Below are positions 1 through 8,711 of a stretch of DNA of 64,000 bases, in pieces. How positions within the stretch are numbered: the first letter of the stretch is position 1; each line of letters starts with the position of its first letter. Source of the stretch: Veillonella parvula (lineage in GTDB: Bacteria; Bacillota; Negativicutes; Veillonellales; Veillonellaceae); NCBI RefSeq assembly GCF_902810435.1, contig NZ_LR778174.1, positions 1,351,501-1,415,500 on the forward strand, written 5' to 3'. The position numbers and the translations under genes are program-made. The notes under the pieces were generated by a model. That model did not search any database and had not been told where the DNA came from. It saw only the letters and a list, made by a program, of their open reading frames with translations.

Positions 1-2331
1 TAATGCTGTTTCTTGATCTTTCAAGTTAGCTGTTGTAGTAGCCAAATCAATATCAATTTGTACTAAACGTTGCTCTTCTTCATGGAGAACACGTTTCTTA
101 CGATCCAGCTGATTTTGTATATTTTGTACCTTTGTTTCACTAGCCACATAGAGTAAGTTCGTATGTTGATAGCTTTCATCAAGAGTCGCTTGATCCTTTT
201 CAGTCTCTTCAACCCGTTTTTCAAGGCTTTCTAAGTTAGCTATTAAGGAGCGAATTTGTTCTTCAATTTGTACCAGTTCTTGTTCAAGACTAGCAGCCTC
301 TTCCTTGCGGCTCAATACAGAAGCACGCTTACGTTTTGTGGCACCACCGGTTAGAGAACCACCAGGTTGAAATTGTTCCCCTGTAAGAGTTACGATGCGC
401 AATTGCTGATTGTATTTTTTCTGTAATCCAATGGCATCATCCATGGAAGACACTACCAAGGTGCGCCCCAATAAGTATTGGAAAATATGGGCGTATTTAT
501 TATCAAAAGAAATACAATCAACAGCAGTGCCTAATACACAGCTTTCATGTAAAGCCGGTGTATCATATGGTTTACCTTTAACAGAATCCATCGGCAAAAA
601 GGTTACGCGACCACCTTGGATAGATTTCAAATAATTGACACCCTCCGCAGCAGCGCGAGCTGTAGTAGTTACAACGTGGTTAACACTACCGCCTAAGGCC
701 GTTTCGATAGCCGTAGTATATTTCTCCTCTACCGTAAAGAGATCGCCAACAGCGCCCGTGATCTGTTCGCGCCAAGAACCTTTACCATTGAGGATGTTCT
801 TTGTGCCTTCTAAGTAACCTTCGTGCTGTTCCTCCCACTGTGCTAATAGTTCTAATCGACCTTTTGCACGTTGTTCTTGAGTGCGCAGCTTTTGTAATTC
901 CTTACGCTCTTCACGCGCTTTCATGACCGCATCCTTAGCATCATCAACGAGGGCTTGTCGTTGAGCAGATAAGGCATTAAACTTTTGACCTAGCGCTTCA
1001 AATTCAGAACGAGCGACTTGTAGTTCACTATCTACCTGTGCTATTTCAGATTCTAGAATAGCACATTGATTTTTACTTTCCCCCTTGCGAGCTTCTAAGC
1101 TCCGAATACTAGCCTTAGCCGTTTCAATAGCACTCACAACTTCTAATTGACGTTTCTCAAAAGCCTCTCGATTGGATTGCAAGGATTGGAACTTAGCTTG
1201 TTCTGACCTTACATCTTCAACAGCCTTTTTGTAACTCGCTTCTAATTCTTCTAGATTAGACTCTTTTTCTACTAATTGAGCACTTTCATCTTGAATCAAT
1301 TGATTTAAGATGCGCAATTGTTGCTCCTCGCCCTTTTGCGTAGCCTCTAGCTCGCTAATGCGCATAGACGTTTCATCTAATTCACGGCGCGCTGTTTTTA
1401 GTTGCTCTTCTAAGAGACGTAAATGACCAGATAAGCGTTCTTCATCGCGTTGCTTTTCAGTATATTGAGCCTCCCACAACTTAAGCTGTTCCTGCTCTTT
1501 TGACGAGGACGATTGCAATTCGTGACGACGAGCCTCTAATTTAGACAATTCAGTTTGAAGCTCAATTTCTTCATCTTTAAAGGCAATATTATCGTTTTCA
1601 AAACGTGTTAAAAGACGATCAGAGGTCTTATAATTGTGGAAGCCTAATGCCCCATCATAATCGCGCTTTGCGCGGCTTAAGGTCATATATTTTTTAGTCT
1701 TTTCCGCTTTTTCAGACAAAGGTCCTAATTGCTCTTCAATGGTAGCCATTACGTCTCGTACACGCTCCATATTACGATCTGTACTGGCAATACGACGCAA
1801 TGCATCTTCTTTATTGATCTTAAAGCGAGAAATACCTGCTACATCTTCAAAGATAAGGCGCCGTTCTTCAGGTTTAGAATTTAAAATAGCATCAATTCGG
1901 TTCTGCCCAATGATAGCCATGGAGTCTCTACCAAGACCGGTATCTGCTAGTAAAAGATGTATGTCCTTTAAACGACAAGATCGCTTATTAATGAGGAACT
2001 CACTTTCACCAGTGCGGTATATACGGCGTGTAATGGCTACCTCAGCCATATCTATATCTAATTGTTGGTCACTATTGTCAAACACAAGTGTAACCTCAGC
2101 AGCGCTCATAGGTTTGCGCTTTTCCGTACCAGAGAAAATAATATCCTCTGCTTTTTGACCGCGCAAATTACGGACATTGGATTCTCCCAATACCCATTTC
2201 ATAGCATCCGTAATATTACTTTTACCACTTCCGTTAGGACCAATAACGGCAGTCATTCCTGGTGAGAATTTTACAATCGTTTTATCCGCAAACGATTTAA
2301 AGCCCTTTAATTCCAACCGAAGTAATTGCAT
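1..2331 (-). CDS. smc: Chromosome segregation ATPase SMC (N-terminal 777 residues; 3' end outside window)
   Basis: The reading frame is open from an ATG at 2331 to the window edge, so only the N-terminal 777 residues are visible. The start is preceded by GAAAGGAGG. The head begins with the SMC N-terminus and carries a Walker A motif GPNGSGKSN at residues 31-39. A long coiled coil follows, then a glycine-rich hinge around residues 510-650 (GKGSWREQITGAVGDLF region, later LTGGATKRKR), then the start of the returning coil. SMC dimers organise and segregate the chromosome with ScpA/ScpB. It lies downstream of rnc, as in many Firmicutes, here with a radical-SAM gene between them. A candidate promoter lies in the end of that upstream gene. 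The C-terminal signature and Walker B lie outside the window. Identity is very secure. Confidence 0.97.
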   Translation of the reverse strand, partial: MQLLRLELKGFKSFADKTIVKFSPGMTAVIGPNGSGKSNITDAMKWVLGESNVRNLRGQKAEDIIFSGTEKRKPMSAAEVTLVFDNSDQQLDIDMAEVAITRRIYRTGESEFLINKRSCRLKDIHLLLADTGLGRDSMAIIGQNRIDAILNSKPEERRLIFEDVAGISRFKINKEDALRRIASTDRNMERVRDVMATIEEQLGPLSEKAEKTKKYMTLSRAKRDYDGALGFHNYKTSDRLLTRFENDNIAFKDEEIELQTELSKLEARRHELQSSSSKEQEQLKLWEAQYTEKQRDEERLSGHLRLLEEQLKTARRELDETSMRISELEATQKGEEQQLRILNQLIQDESAQLVEKESNLEELEASYKKAVEDVRSEQAKFQSLQSNREAFEKRQLEVVSAIETAKASIRSLEARKGESKNQCAILESEIAQVDSELQVARSEFEALGQKFNALSAQRQALVDDAKDAVMKAREERKELQKLRTQEQRAKGRLELLAQWEEQHEGYLEGTKNILNGKGSWREQITGAVGDLFTVEEKYTTAIETALGGSVNHVVTTTARAAAEGVNYLKSIQGGRVTFLPMDSVKGKPYDTPALHESCVLGTAVDCISFDNKYAHIFQYLLGRTLVVSSMDDAIGLQKKYNQQLRIVTLTGEQFQPGGSLTGGATKRKRASVLSRKEEAASLEQELVQIEEQIRSLIANLESLEKRVEETEKDQATLDESYQHTNLLYVASETKVQNIQNQLDRKKRVLHEEEQRLVQIDIDLATTTANLKDQETAL

Positions 2332-2375
2332 GACTGCCTCCTTTCTACCAACAACCCTAAATAATCATATCTTTT

Positions 2376-2402
2376 ATTATAACACATATTGCAGGCCATC
2401 AA
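2376..2402 (-). promoter_or_regulatory. Candidate promoter of smc (extended -10)
   Basis: On the minus strand TGTTATAAT (plus 2376-2384) matches the extended -10 form TGnTATAAT. A weak -35-like TTGATG lies at 2397-2402 with a short 15-nt spacer. It overlaps the stop codon of the upstream radical-SAM gene and would give a leader of about 35 nt before the smc ATG. This is a sequence match only. Confidence 0.45.
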
Positions 2403-3576
2403 TACAGCAACGAACGGTATTTCTCGTGCGTTCTTCACACCATTCAAATGCATACTGCGGATACTGAATCTGAAAGTATTTAACGTTTCGATTATTAAGG
2501 CCTCGCACCTTAGATGTTAAGCATCTCGGATAAGAAATAACAATATTATGCTGTACTGCAATACCATTATTCCTAATATAATTTGTTCTATCATTATTAG
2601 TGTTATCTATATATCCACTATTATCAGCATTATAAGCACTAACTCCACTAAATCCTAGATTTTCATAAGTAGCGTAGTCAGTTAGATTAAAACAATCGTT
2701 ACTTAGTGCGTACGTATACTGAGATGCATGCTCATCAATACAACGTTCAATTCGCTGCTTATACTGTTCGTTCACAACCAGCTCCCCCATAGCGGGCTCA
2801 TATGGCCCCGCTACTAAGCTATTCCTAGAATCTAATTCTTCTGTACTTTGTAAACCCGTGCGAATGACTTCAATGCCATGCTGTTCAAACCAATCTTTTA
2901 AAAATGAACAATACTGTATAGCTAGCTCAGTACTTAGTGGTTTATATTCTCCAGCTCTATACTGTTCGGCTAGCTCTGTATTTTCTATAACTAGTACGGG
3001 ATAGATACGTACAAAATCAGGTCGTAATGCGGCTACTGCAATGGCCGTTTCTATTATGGTTTGCCAAGTCTCTCCTTTTAGTCCCGGTAAAAGTTGAACC
3101 CCAACGGTCATATCACGATGTTTTAATCGTGTAACAGCCTCTACTACCTCTTGTGCCGTGTGCCCCCTCTTAGCATCGACTAAAATACCATCATTCATAG
3201 ACTGCACGCCAAGTTCTACAGTTTTTACTCCATAAGACTGTAATAATGTAATCGCTTCATCACCTACAGCATCAGGTCTTGTAGAGCAACGTATGCCATC
3301 AATGATTCCCCGTTGAAGTATTTCATAGGCAGGCATTAATAATTTATGTTGTAAATCTTTAGGAATAGCCGTAAATGATCCCCCATAAAAGGCAACCTCC
3401 CAAAACTTCTCGCACCGTTTTGTGCCTACATAGTCTTTAATTGTTTGTTGTATATAATCTGGAGTTAGGTGACTAATACCAGATTGGCCCGTAATACGAG
3501 ATTGATTACAAAATGTACACACATAGGGACAACCTACGTGAGGTATAAAAAAGGGGATCATACCAAATGGTTTCAT
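2377..3576 (-). CDS. Radical-SAM protein of the Elp3-like family (function unknown)
   Basis: A 399-residue protein with the radical-SAM cluster motif CPYVCTFC (CX3CX2C) about 15 residues from the N-terminus, followed by YGGSFTAI, ARG/TRPDAV and VELGVQS segments typical of the Elp3/HemN-like radical-SAM core. The start was set at the ATG at 3576: an upstream in-frame GTG at 3582 overlaps the AGGAGG ribosome-binding site, which is correctly spaced only for the ATG. The last ~110 residues (rich in Asn, Tyr and Cys, ending WCEERTRNTV...GLQYVL) are less conserved in appearance. Members sit between rnc and smc in various Firmicutes; no substrate can be assigned. It is separated from rnc by a terminator, so it probably has its own promoter in 3590-3652. 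Confidence 0.85.
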   Translation of the reverse strand: MKPFGMIPFFIPHVGCPYVCTFCNQSRITGQSGISHLTPDYIQQTIKDYVGTKRCEKFWEVAFYGGSFTAIPKDLQHKLLMPAYEILQRGIIDGIRCSTRPDAVGDEAITLLQSYGVKTVELGVQSMNDGILVDAKRGHTAQEVVEAVTRLKHRDMTVGVQLLPGLKGETWQTIIETAIAVAALRPDFVRIYPVLVIENTELAEQYRAGEYKPLSTELAIQYCSFLKDWFEQHGIEVIRTGLQSTEELDSRNSLVAGPYEPAMGELVVNEQYKQRIERCIDEHASQYTYALSNDCFNLTDYATYENLGFSGVSAYNADNSGYIDNTNNDRTNYIRNNGIAVQHNIVISYPRCLTSKVRGLNNRNVKYFQIQYPQYAFEWCEERTRNTVRCCIDGLQYVL

Positions 3577-3599
3577 AAACACCTCCTCTTCTTATGTAA

Positions 3600-3650
3600 A
3601 AATTATTACTCATCTACTATTATATAAATTATTACTCACATACTATTATA
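3600..3650. repeat. Tandem direct repeat, two 25-bp copies, each with TATAAT on the minus strand
   Basis: Copy 1 is 3600-3624 and copy 2 is 3626-3650, both of the form AAATTATTACTCA-nn-TACTATTATA, differing at two positions (23/25 identical) with a period of 26. On the minus strand each copy begins with TATAATAGTA. The repeat fills the gap between the rnc terminator and the radical-SAM gene, where that gene's promoter should be. No good -35 element is seen for either copy. Confidence 0.8.
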
Positions 3651-3652
3651 CA

Positions 3653-3677
3653 GAAAAAAGCGCCATTCGGCGCTTTT
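3653..3677 (-). terminator. Rho-independent terminator after rnc
   Basis: Minus strand: stem GCGCC / GGCGC with loop GAAT, extended by A:T pairs and followed by a run of six T. It starts directly at the rnc stop codon and closes the fapR-fab-rnc operon. The flanking A run makes it potentially bidirectional. Confidence 0.85.
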
Positions 3678-4418
3678 CTATTTATCAGCCATCAACTTTT
3701 CTAAAGTCAATTGAGCCGCATGTTGTTCTGCAATTTTTTTACTTTTACCAGAGCCGGCCTCGTAAGTAACACCATTGATTTCAACCTCCATATGGAAGGT
3801 TTTAGCATGGTCGGGACCACTTTCACTGAGCAAATGATAGACAATATGTTTATCCCCATCTCTTTGCACATATTCTTGTAATAATGTCTTATAATCTTTG
3901 CCCCGTTTACCTTCTAAGGCTTGCATGATATAGGTAGTTAAATGCTTTAAAACAAAGGCCATAGCCGTTTGATAATCTGTAGAAATATAAATGGCACCGA
4001 TGAGAGACTCAAAGGTATCCGCTAATATAGAGTTTCGATCGTTACCACCGGAAGCGCGTTCTCCATGACCGAGCAATAAATATTGTCCTAGTTGCAAAGA
4101 ACGACTCACAGATGCTAAAGAATCCTCACACACTGTAGCGGCCTTAATTTTCGTTAAATTACCTTCAGCCATATCTGGATATGTCTTAAATAGGTATTCC
4201 CCAATAATAAGATCCAAAACAGCATCGCCTAAAAACTCTAATCGCTGATTGTGATGAATATGCTTTGATTTATGTTCATTCGCATAAGAAGTATGTGTAA
4301 AAGCACAATCTATAATGGATATATCTGACACAGGTATGTCTAAACGAGCAACAAGCTCATGAAGAGATTCTTCACGAGCTTGTGTTATCTTACTCTTATG
4401 CGTTTCGATAGTAACCAT
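3678..4418 (-). CDS. rnc: Ribonuclease III
   Basis: A 246-residue endoribonuclease for double-stranded RNA (rRNA processing, mRNA turnover). The RNase III signature RLEFLGDAVLDLIIGEYLF is present, with the catalytic E/D residues, a second acidic site at DTFESLIGAIY, and a C-terminal double-stranded-RNA-binding domain (KTLLQEYVQRDGD ... GSGKSKKIAEQHAAQLTLEKL). Length is normal for the family. Its ATG overlaps the fabF stop codon (TAATG), indicating translational coupling; it is the last gene of the fatty-acid operon and is followed at once by a terminator. Confidence 0.97.
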   Translation of the reverse strand: MVTIETHKSKITQAREESLHELVARLDIPVSDISIIDCAFTHTSYANEHKSKHIHHNQRLEFLGDAVLDLIIGEYLFKTYPDMAEGNLTKIKAATVCEDSLASVSRSLQLGQYLLLGHGERASGGNDRNSILADTFESLIGAIYISTDYQTAMAFVLKHLTTYIMQALEGKRGKDYKTLLQEYVQRDGDKHIVYHLLSESGPDHAKTFHMEVEINGVTYEAGSGKSKKIAEQHAAQLTLEKLMADK

Positions 4419-5662
4419 TAAGCTTCATAACGGCGAATGCAAAGTGTACCGTTATGACCACCAAAACCGAAAGAGTTAGAAAGTGCACATTTTACTTGAA
4501 GTTCACGTGCGCCTTCACGAACATAGTCCAGATCCAAACCTTCATCAGGATTGTCACAGTTAATTGTAGGGTGAACTTTACCAGTTTCGATAGCCATCGC
4601 CATTACGATAGTTTCGATAGCACCAGCAGCACCTAACAAGTGACCTGTCATGGATTTTGTAGAGTTAACAGCGATATTTTTAGCGTGATCGCCGAACAAT
4701 TCTTTAATAGCCAATGTTTCATTTTGGTCATTAAGGCCAGTAGATGTACCATGAGCATTGATGTAGTTAACGTCTTTAGGATCAATACCTGCATCTTTAA
4801 TTGCTAATTCCATACATTTCCGAGCTTGAACACCACCTGGAGCTGGTGCAGTGATATGGTAAGCATCACCATTGCTACCATAGCCCACAACTTCAGCATA
4901 GATATGCGCACCGCGTGCTTTTGCGTGTTCTAATTCTTCAAGAACTACGATACCAGCACCTTCACCCATTACGAAACCATCGCGGTCACGGTCAAATGGA
5001 CGGGACGCTTTTGTTGGTTCGTCATTGCGTGTAGACATAGCTTTCATAGCCGCAAAACCAGCTACAGCAGCCGGAGATACCGCAGCTTCAGTACCACCAG
5101 CAAACATCACATCAGCATCACCACGTTGGATGATACGGAATGCATCGCCAATCGCATTTGTACCAGAAGTACAAGCAGTTACGTCTGTAATAACTGGACC
5201 TTTAAGACCAAGGCGAATAGATACGCGTGCAGATGTCATATTTGCAATCATCATAGGTACTGCAAATGGACTTACGCGGCCAGGACCTTTTTCGAATAAT
5301 GTTTCATACACCTCATGGATAGAGTCAATACCGCCTATACCTGTACCAACTACAGTACCACAGCGATCTAAATCTGCTTTATCTAAATCAAGATCAGCAT
5401 CTTCACAAGCAAGAACAGCTGCACCGATAGCAAATTCTACAGAACGGTCCATACGACGAGCTTCTTTCTTATCTACCCCATAGTTTGTAATATCAAAGTC
5501 TTTTACTTCACCCGCAATGCGTGTTGCATAGTCAGATGCGTCAAAGCGTGTAATCGGCCCAATACCAGATTGACCTGCCAATAACGCATTGTAGAAGTTC
5601 TCTTTACCGATACCTACAGGAGTCACTGCCCCTAAGCCAGTAATTACTACACGTTTTTCCAA
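4418..5662 (-). CDS. fabF: 3-oxoacyl-[acyl-carrier-protein] synthase II (FabF)
   Basis: A 414-residue beta-ketoacyl-ACP synthase that elongates acyl-ACP with malonyl-ACP in type II fatty-acid synthesis. The catalytic triad is visible: Cys164 in VTACTSGTNA, His304 in NAHGTST and His341 in STKSMTGHLLGAAGA; GFGGHN near the C-terminus is also present. Full length for the family. The gene ends in TAATG shared with rnc. It follows the FMN oxidoreductase gene by about 35 nt and belongs to the fapR-headed operon. Confidence 0.97.
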   Translation of the reverse strand: MEKRVVITGLGAVTPVGIGKENFYNALLAGQSGIGPITRFDASDYATRIAGEVKDFDITNYGVDKKEARRMDRSVEFAIGAAVLACEDADLDLDKADLDRCGTVVGTGIGGIDSIHEVYETLFEKGPGRVSPFAVPMMIANMTSARVSIRLGLKGPVITDVTACTSGTNAIGDAFRIIQRGDADVMFAGGTEAAVSPAAVAGFAAMKAMSTRNDEPTKASRPFDRDRDGFVMGEGAGIVVLEELEHAKARGAHIYAEVVGYGSNGDAYHITAPAPGGVQARKCMELAIKDAGIDPKDVNYINAHGTSTGLNDQNETLAIKELFGDHAKNIAVNSTKSMTGHLLGAAGAIETIVMAMAIETGKVHPTINCDNPDEGLDLDYVREGARELQVKCALSNSFGFGGHNGTLCIRRYEA

Positions 5663-5697
5663 TTATTCCACCTCTTATAGCTATACAGCCCTTTAAA

Positions 5698-6660
5698 TTA
5701 ATCAATCTCTGCTACTTGCTGTTTTAATTGAGCAAAGATATCTTTAACTGGCATAATCCTATCGACTTTTCTCATATTATTGCCAGAGAACACCAACCCC
5801 GTTTCCACATCACCTTGTTGTGCGCGAGAAAGAGCACGGATAATGCAGAATTTATGGGAACAATGTTTTAAACAGTTATCACACACCGTTGGAGGCGCTA
5901 CAGTACCATCTAAAACAGATTCAGCAAATTTGTTTTTTATTGCTTGACCAGGCAAACCAACAGGACTTTGAATCAATACTATATCCTCAGGGTTTGTAGC
6001 TCGTACATACATTTTTTTCAATTCATCAGATGCATTACATTCATCAGAAGCAGCAAAACGGCTACCCATTTGAACACCACTAGCACCGATTTTTAACATT
6101 TCAACGATATCACGGCCATCTAGAACACCACCAGCAGCAATTACTGGAATGTTTTTTACCGCTGCTACAACTTCGGGAACGATTTCTCGAGCGGAACGAT
6201 CCGTCCCCAAGTGTCCACCAGCTTCACAGCCTTCTACGATTACAGCTGCAGCACCTAAACCTTCAGAAATGCGAGCTAATTTTGCGGACGAAACAATTGG
6301 TACAATAGGAGTACCAGACTCTTTGCCCATTGCGAACATATCTCTTGAAAAACCAGCACCTGCTACTACAAGATCAATGCCTTCTTCGATGGCAGTCTTT
6401 ACTAAGCCAGCAAATTGAGTTGCTGCTACCATCGCATTTATACCAATAATACCCGTAGGTGATAATTTTCTAGCTAATTGTATTTCGTATCGTAATTCAT
6501 CGAAAGGCAAGCCCGATGCCGCAATAAGGCCGATACCACCTTCATTTGCAACGGCTGCTGCCAAGCGAGCTGTAGACAATCTAATCGCCATACCACCTTG
6601 AATAATAGGTACTTTGGCCACTAGATTCCCAATGCGAAGTTCAGGGAGCTTCACTATCAA
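5698..6660 (-). CDS. FMN-dependent nitronate monooxygenase/FabK-like oxidoreductase with C-terminal Cys cluster
   Basis: A 320-residue TIM-barrel protein of the 2-nitropropane dioxygenase/FabK superfamily: N-terminal PIIQGGMA, FMN-phosphate-binding loops (VIAAGGVLDGRD, GVQMGSRF) and EGCEAGGH with the His150 that corresponds to the catalytic His of this family. It diverges from the true FabK encoded in the same operon and has a four-cysteine cluster at residues 260, 263, 267 and 272 (CDNCLKHCSHKFC) absent from classic FabK, which may bind metal or an Fe-S cluster. It lies between acpP and fabF behind a hairpin. Location suggests a role in fatty-acid metabolism, but the substrate is not known; nitronate monooxygenase is the usual automatic label. 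Confidence 0.8.
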   Translation of the reverse strand: MIVKLPELRIGNLVAKVPIIQGGMAIRLSTARLAAAVANEGGIGLIAASGLPFDELRYEIQLARKLSPTGIIGINAMVAATQFAGLVKTAIEEGIDLVVAGAGFSRDMFAMGKESGTPIVPIVSSAKLARISEGLGAAAVIVEGCEAGGHLGTDRSAREIVPEVVAAVKNIPVIAAGGVLDGRDIVEMLKIGASGVQMGSRFAASDECNASDELKKMYVRATNPEDIVLIQSPVGLPGQAIKNKFAESVLDGTVAPPTVCDNCLKHCSHKFCIIRALSRAQQGDVETGLVFSGNNMRKVDRIMPVKDIFAQLKQQVAEID

Positions 6661-6670
6661 ATCCTCCTGT

Positions 6671-6712
6671 AAATAAAACCGGTTGGGAGGCCACTCGGCC
6701 TCCCGTTCGGTT
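6671..6712 (-). terminator. Intra-operon hairpin after acpP (terminator/attenuator)
   Basis: Minus strand: a long stem with GGGAGGCC paired to GGCCTCCC around the loop GAGT, extended by AACCG/CGGTT, followed by TTTTATTT. It lies about 20 nt after the acpP stop and before the FMN oxidoreductase gene. Since fabF and rnc follow closely with no obvious promoter, partial read-through is likely; it would keep acpP mRNA more abundant than distal genes. Confidence 0.75.
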
Positions 6713-6731
6713 GAATTGTTAGCTTTACAGC

Positions 6732-6962
6732 TTATTTAGCAGAATCAATATATTCTACTGTATCCTTAACGGTTTTAATTTTTTCTGCAACGTCGTCAGG
6801 GATTTCAACATTGAATTCTTCTTCAAATGCCATGATCAATTCAACGATATCTAAGGAGTCAGCGCCTAAGTCGTCGATGAATGTAGAATCAATGGTAACT
6901 TCAGCTTCATCAACGCCTAATTGTTCCACAACGATTGCTTTAACTTTATCGAAAGTGTTCAT
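6732..6962 (-). CDS. acpP: Acyl carrier protein
   Basis: A 76-residue acidic protein with the phosphopantetheine attachment motif [12 protein letters not shown] (Ser in DSLD), the standard four-helix ACP pattern. It carries acyl intermediates for all Fab enzymes encoded next to it. The start is ATG at 6962, preceded by GAAAGGAGGTG; an in-frame upstream TTG would include the ribosome-binding site in the coding region and is rejected. It follows fabG by about 50 nt and is followed by a strong hairpin. Confidence 0.97.
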   Translation of the reverse strand: MNTFDKVKAIVVEQLGVDEAEVTIDSTFIDDLGADSLDIVELIMAFEEEFNVEIPDDVAEKIKTVKDTVEYIDSAK

Positions 6963-7013
6963 TAGTGGTTCACCTCCTTTCAAAGTGTATTTATATATAG
7001 TCTAATTTTACAA

Positions 7014-7757
7014 CTACATTACCATGCCACCATCAACATTGATGACTTGACCCGTAATATAATTAGCAAAATCGCTAGCAAGGAATGTTGCTACTGTTGC
7101 TACTTCTTCGGCATCAGCCATACGGCCCAACGGAATTTGAGTAACCATAGCTTCTTTAACTTTTTCTGGTAATACATCAGTCATATCTGTATTGATAAAG
7201 CCTGGTGCAATAGCATTAACTGTAATACCACGGCTAGCCAATTCTTTAGCACAGGATTTAGTAAAACCAATTACGCCCGCTTTAGAAGCAGCATAGTTAG
7301 TTTGACCAGCATTACCTATAACACCAACAACAGATGTCATGTTAATAATATGACCAGAACGTTGTTTCATCATGATTTTAGATACTGCTTTAGTTACCAA
7401 GTAAACACCTTTTAGGTTGATATCGATAACAGCATCAAAATCTTCGTCTTTCATTCGCATTAACAAACCGTCACGCGTAATCCCCGCATTATTCACGAGA
7501 ATATCAATGTGACCAAATTCTTTATGAGCTTCTTCCACCATGGAAGCAACTTCATCAGCATTGGCTACATTAGCTTTAATTTTAATGGCTTTGCGGCCTA
7601 ACGCTTGTACAGCTTCAACAGTTTCTTGCGCTGCACCTTCGCTACCGCTATAGTTTACAACAACATCAGCACCAGATTGTGCTAGATTGATAGCTACAGC
7701 GCGACCAATGCCACGGGATGCGCCAGTTACAATGGCTACTTTACCCTCTAAATGCAT
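7014..7757 (-). CDS. fabG: 3-oxoacyl-[acyl-carrier-protein] reductase (FabG)
   Basis: A 247-residue short-chain dehydrogenase that reduces 3-oxoacyl-ACP with NADPH. The cofactor motif TGASRGIG is at residues 11-18, NNAG near 89-92, and the catalytic Ser142, Tyr155 and Lys159 in MTSVVG...NYAASKAG. It ends with the FabG-type GQVINVDGGMVM. The ATG follows the fabD stop by one base, so the two are translationally coupled. Confidence 0.97.
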   Translation of the reverse strand: MHLEGKVAIVTGASRGIGRAVAINLAQSGADVVVNYSGSEGAAQETVEAVQALGRKAIKIKANVANADEVASMVEEAHKEFGHIDILVNNAGITRDGLLMRMKDEDFDAVIDINLKGVYLVTKAVSKIMMKQRSGHIINMTSVVGVIGNAGQTNYAASKAGVIGFTKSCAKELASRGITVNAIAPGFINTDMTDVLPEKVKEAMVTQIPLGRMADAEEVATVATFLASDFANYITGQVINVDGGMVM

Positions 7758-7758
7758 T

Positions 7759-8700
7759 TTATCGAACCCCCTTCAAAAATTCAAGCGTTTTCTCTAAGGA
7801 TGCAATGTCTTCAACATTGGCTAATTCCATATCTTTGTTAATCTTTTTAGTAAAACCTGTAAGTACTTTCCCAGGCCCCACTTCAACAAAGCGAGTAACA
7901 CCAAAGTTTACCATTTCAGCTACACAATCTTCCCATAAAACAGGGTTAGCGGCTTGAGTAACTAAGGACTCTTTAATGTCATTGGCATTAGTCAAAATCT
8001 TGCCAGTAACATTTGCAACTACAGGAATTTGTGCATCACTCACTTGAATCTTATCCAACTCTTCCTTTAAACGAAGAGCTGCTGGTCCCATCAAACGGCT
8101 GTGGAATGGAGCACTTACCGGAAGCATTACTGCGCGTTTTGCACCTGCTTCTTTCATTTTTTCAGCTGCTGTTTCCACCGCTGCAGTTTCACCGGCAATA
8201 ACGATTTGTCCAGGGCAATTGAAGTTAACTGCTTGTACAGAACCTACAGAAGCATTTACATCTTCACAAATTTCTACAACTTGCTCACGAGGTAATGCCA
8301 AAATTGCTGCCATAGCGCCTTTACCCAATGGCACAGCTTCTTGCATATATTCACCGCGTTTATGAACTACATATACTGCGTCTTTAAAGTTCAATACACC
8401 GGCTGCTACTAGAGCACTATACTCACCAAGACTATGCCCGCCTACGATGTCAGGCGTAAAGCCTTGTTCTTTTAGAATTTCATAACAAGCTACGGATGCA
8501 GTCAAAATAGCTGGTTGTGTATTTGCTGTTTTAACGAGCTCTGTATCAGGACCTTCAAAGCATAATTTACTGATGGAATAACCAAGTGCCTCGTCAGCTT
8601 CTTCAAAACGTTGTTTCACAATAGGGTACGCATTATACAAATCTTGTAACATGCCTACTTTTTGAGAACCTTGACCAGGAAAAACAAATGCCGTTTTCAT
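7759..8700 (-). CDS. fabD: Malonyl CoA-acyl carrier protein transacylase (FabD)
   Basis: A 313-residue enzyme that moves malonyl groups from CoA to ACP. Visible are FPGQGSQ at the N-terminus, the nucleophile Ser90 in GHSLGEYSAL and His200 in VSAPFHSRLM. Normal length. It sits between fabK and fabG; gaps are 1 nt (to fabG) and 11 nt (from fabK). Confidence 0.97.
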   Translation of the reverse strand: MKTAFVFPGQGSQKVGMLQDLYNAYPIVKQRFEEADEALGYSISKLCFEGPDTELVKTANTQPAILTASVACYEILKEQGFTPDIVGGHSLGEYSALVAAGVLNFKDAVYVVHKRGEYMQEAVPLGKGAMAAILALPREQVVEICEDVNASVGSVQAVNFNCPGQIVIAGETAAVETAAEKMKEAGAKRAVMLPVSAPFHSRLMGPAALRLKEELDKIQVSDAQIPVVANVTGKILTNANDIKESLVTQAANPVLWEDCVAEMVNFGVTRFVEVGPGKVLTGFTKKINKDMELANVEDIASLEKTLEFLKGVR

Positions 8701-8711
8701 TAGGGGCCTCC

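Noticed and set aside
1739-2158. Plus-strand 139-codon frame
   Set aside because: Antisense to the smc head domain, whose open frame continues to the window edge.
3600-3650. CRISPR-like direct repeat
   Set aside because: Only two adjacent copies with no spacer; no cas gene in the window.
5025-5483. Plus-strand 152-codon frame
   Set aside because: Antisense to fabF; Ala/Pro/Arg-rich composition typical of a mirrored coding strand.
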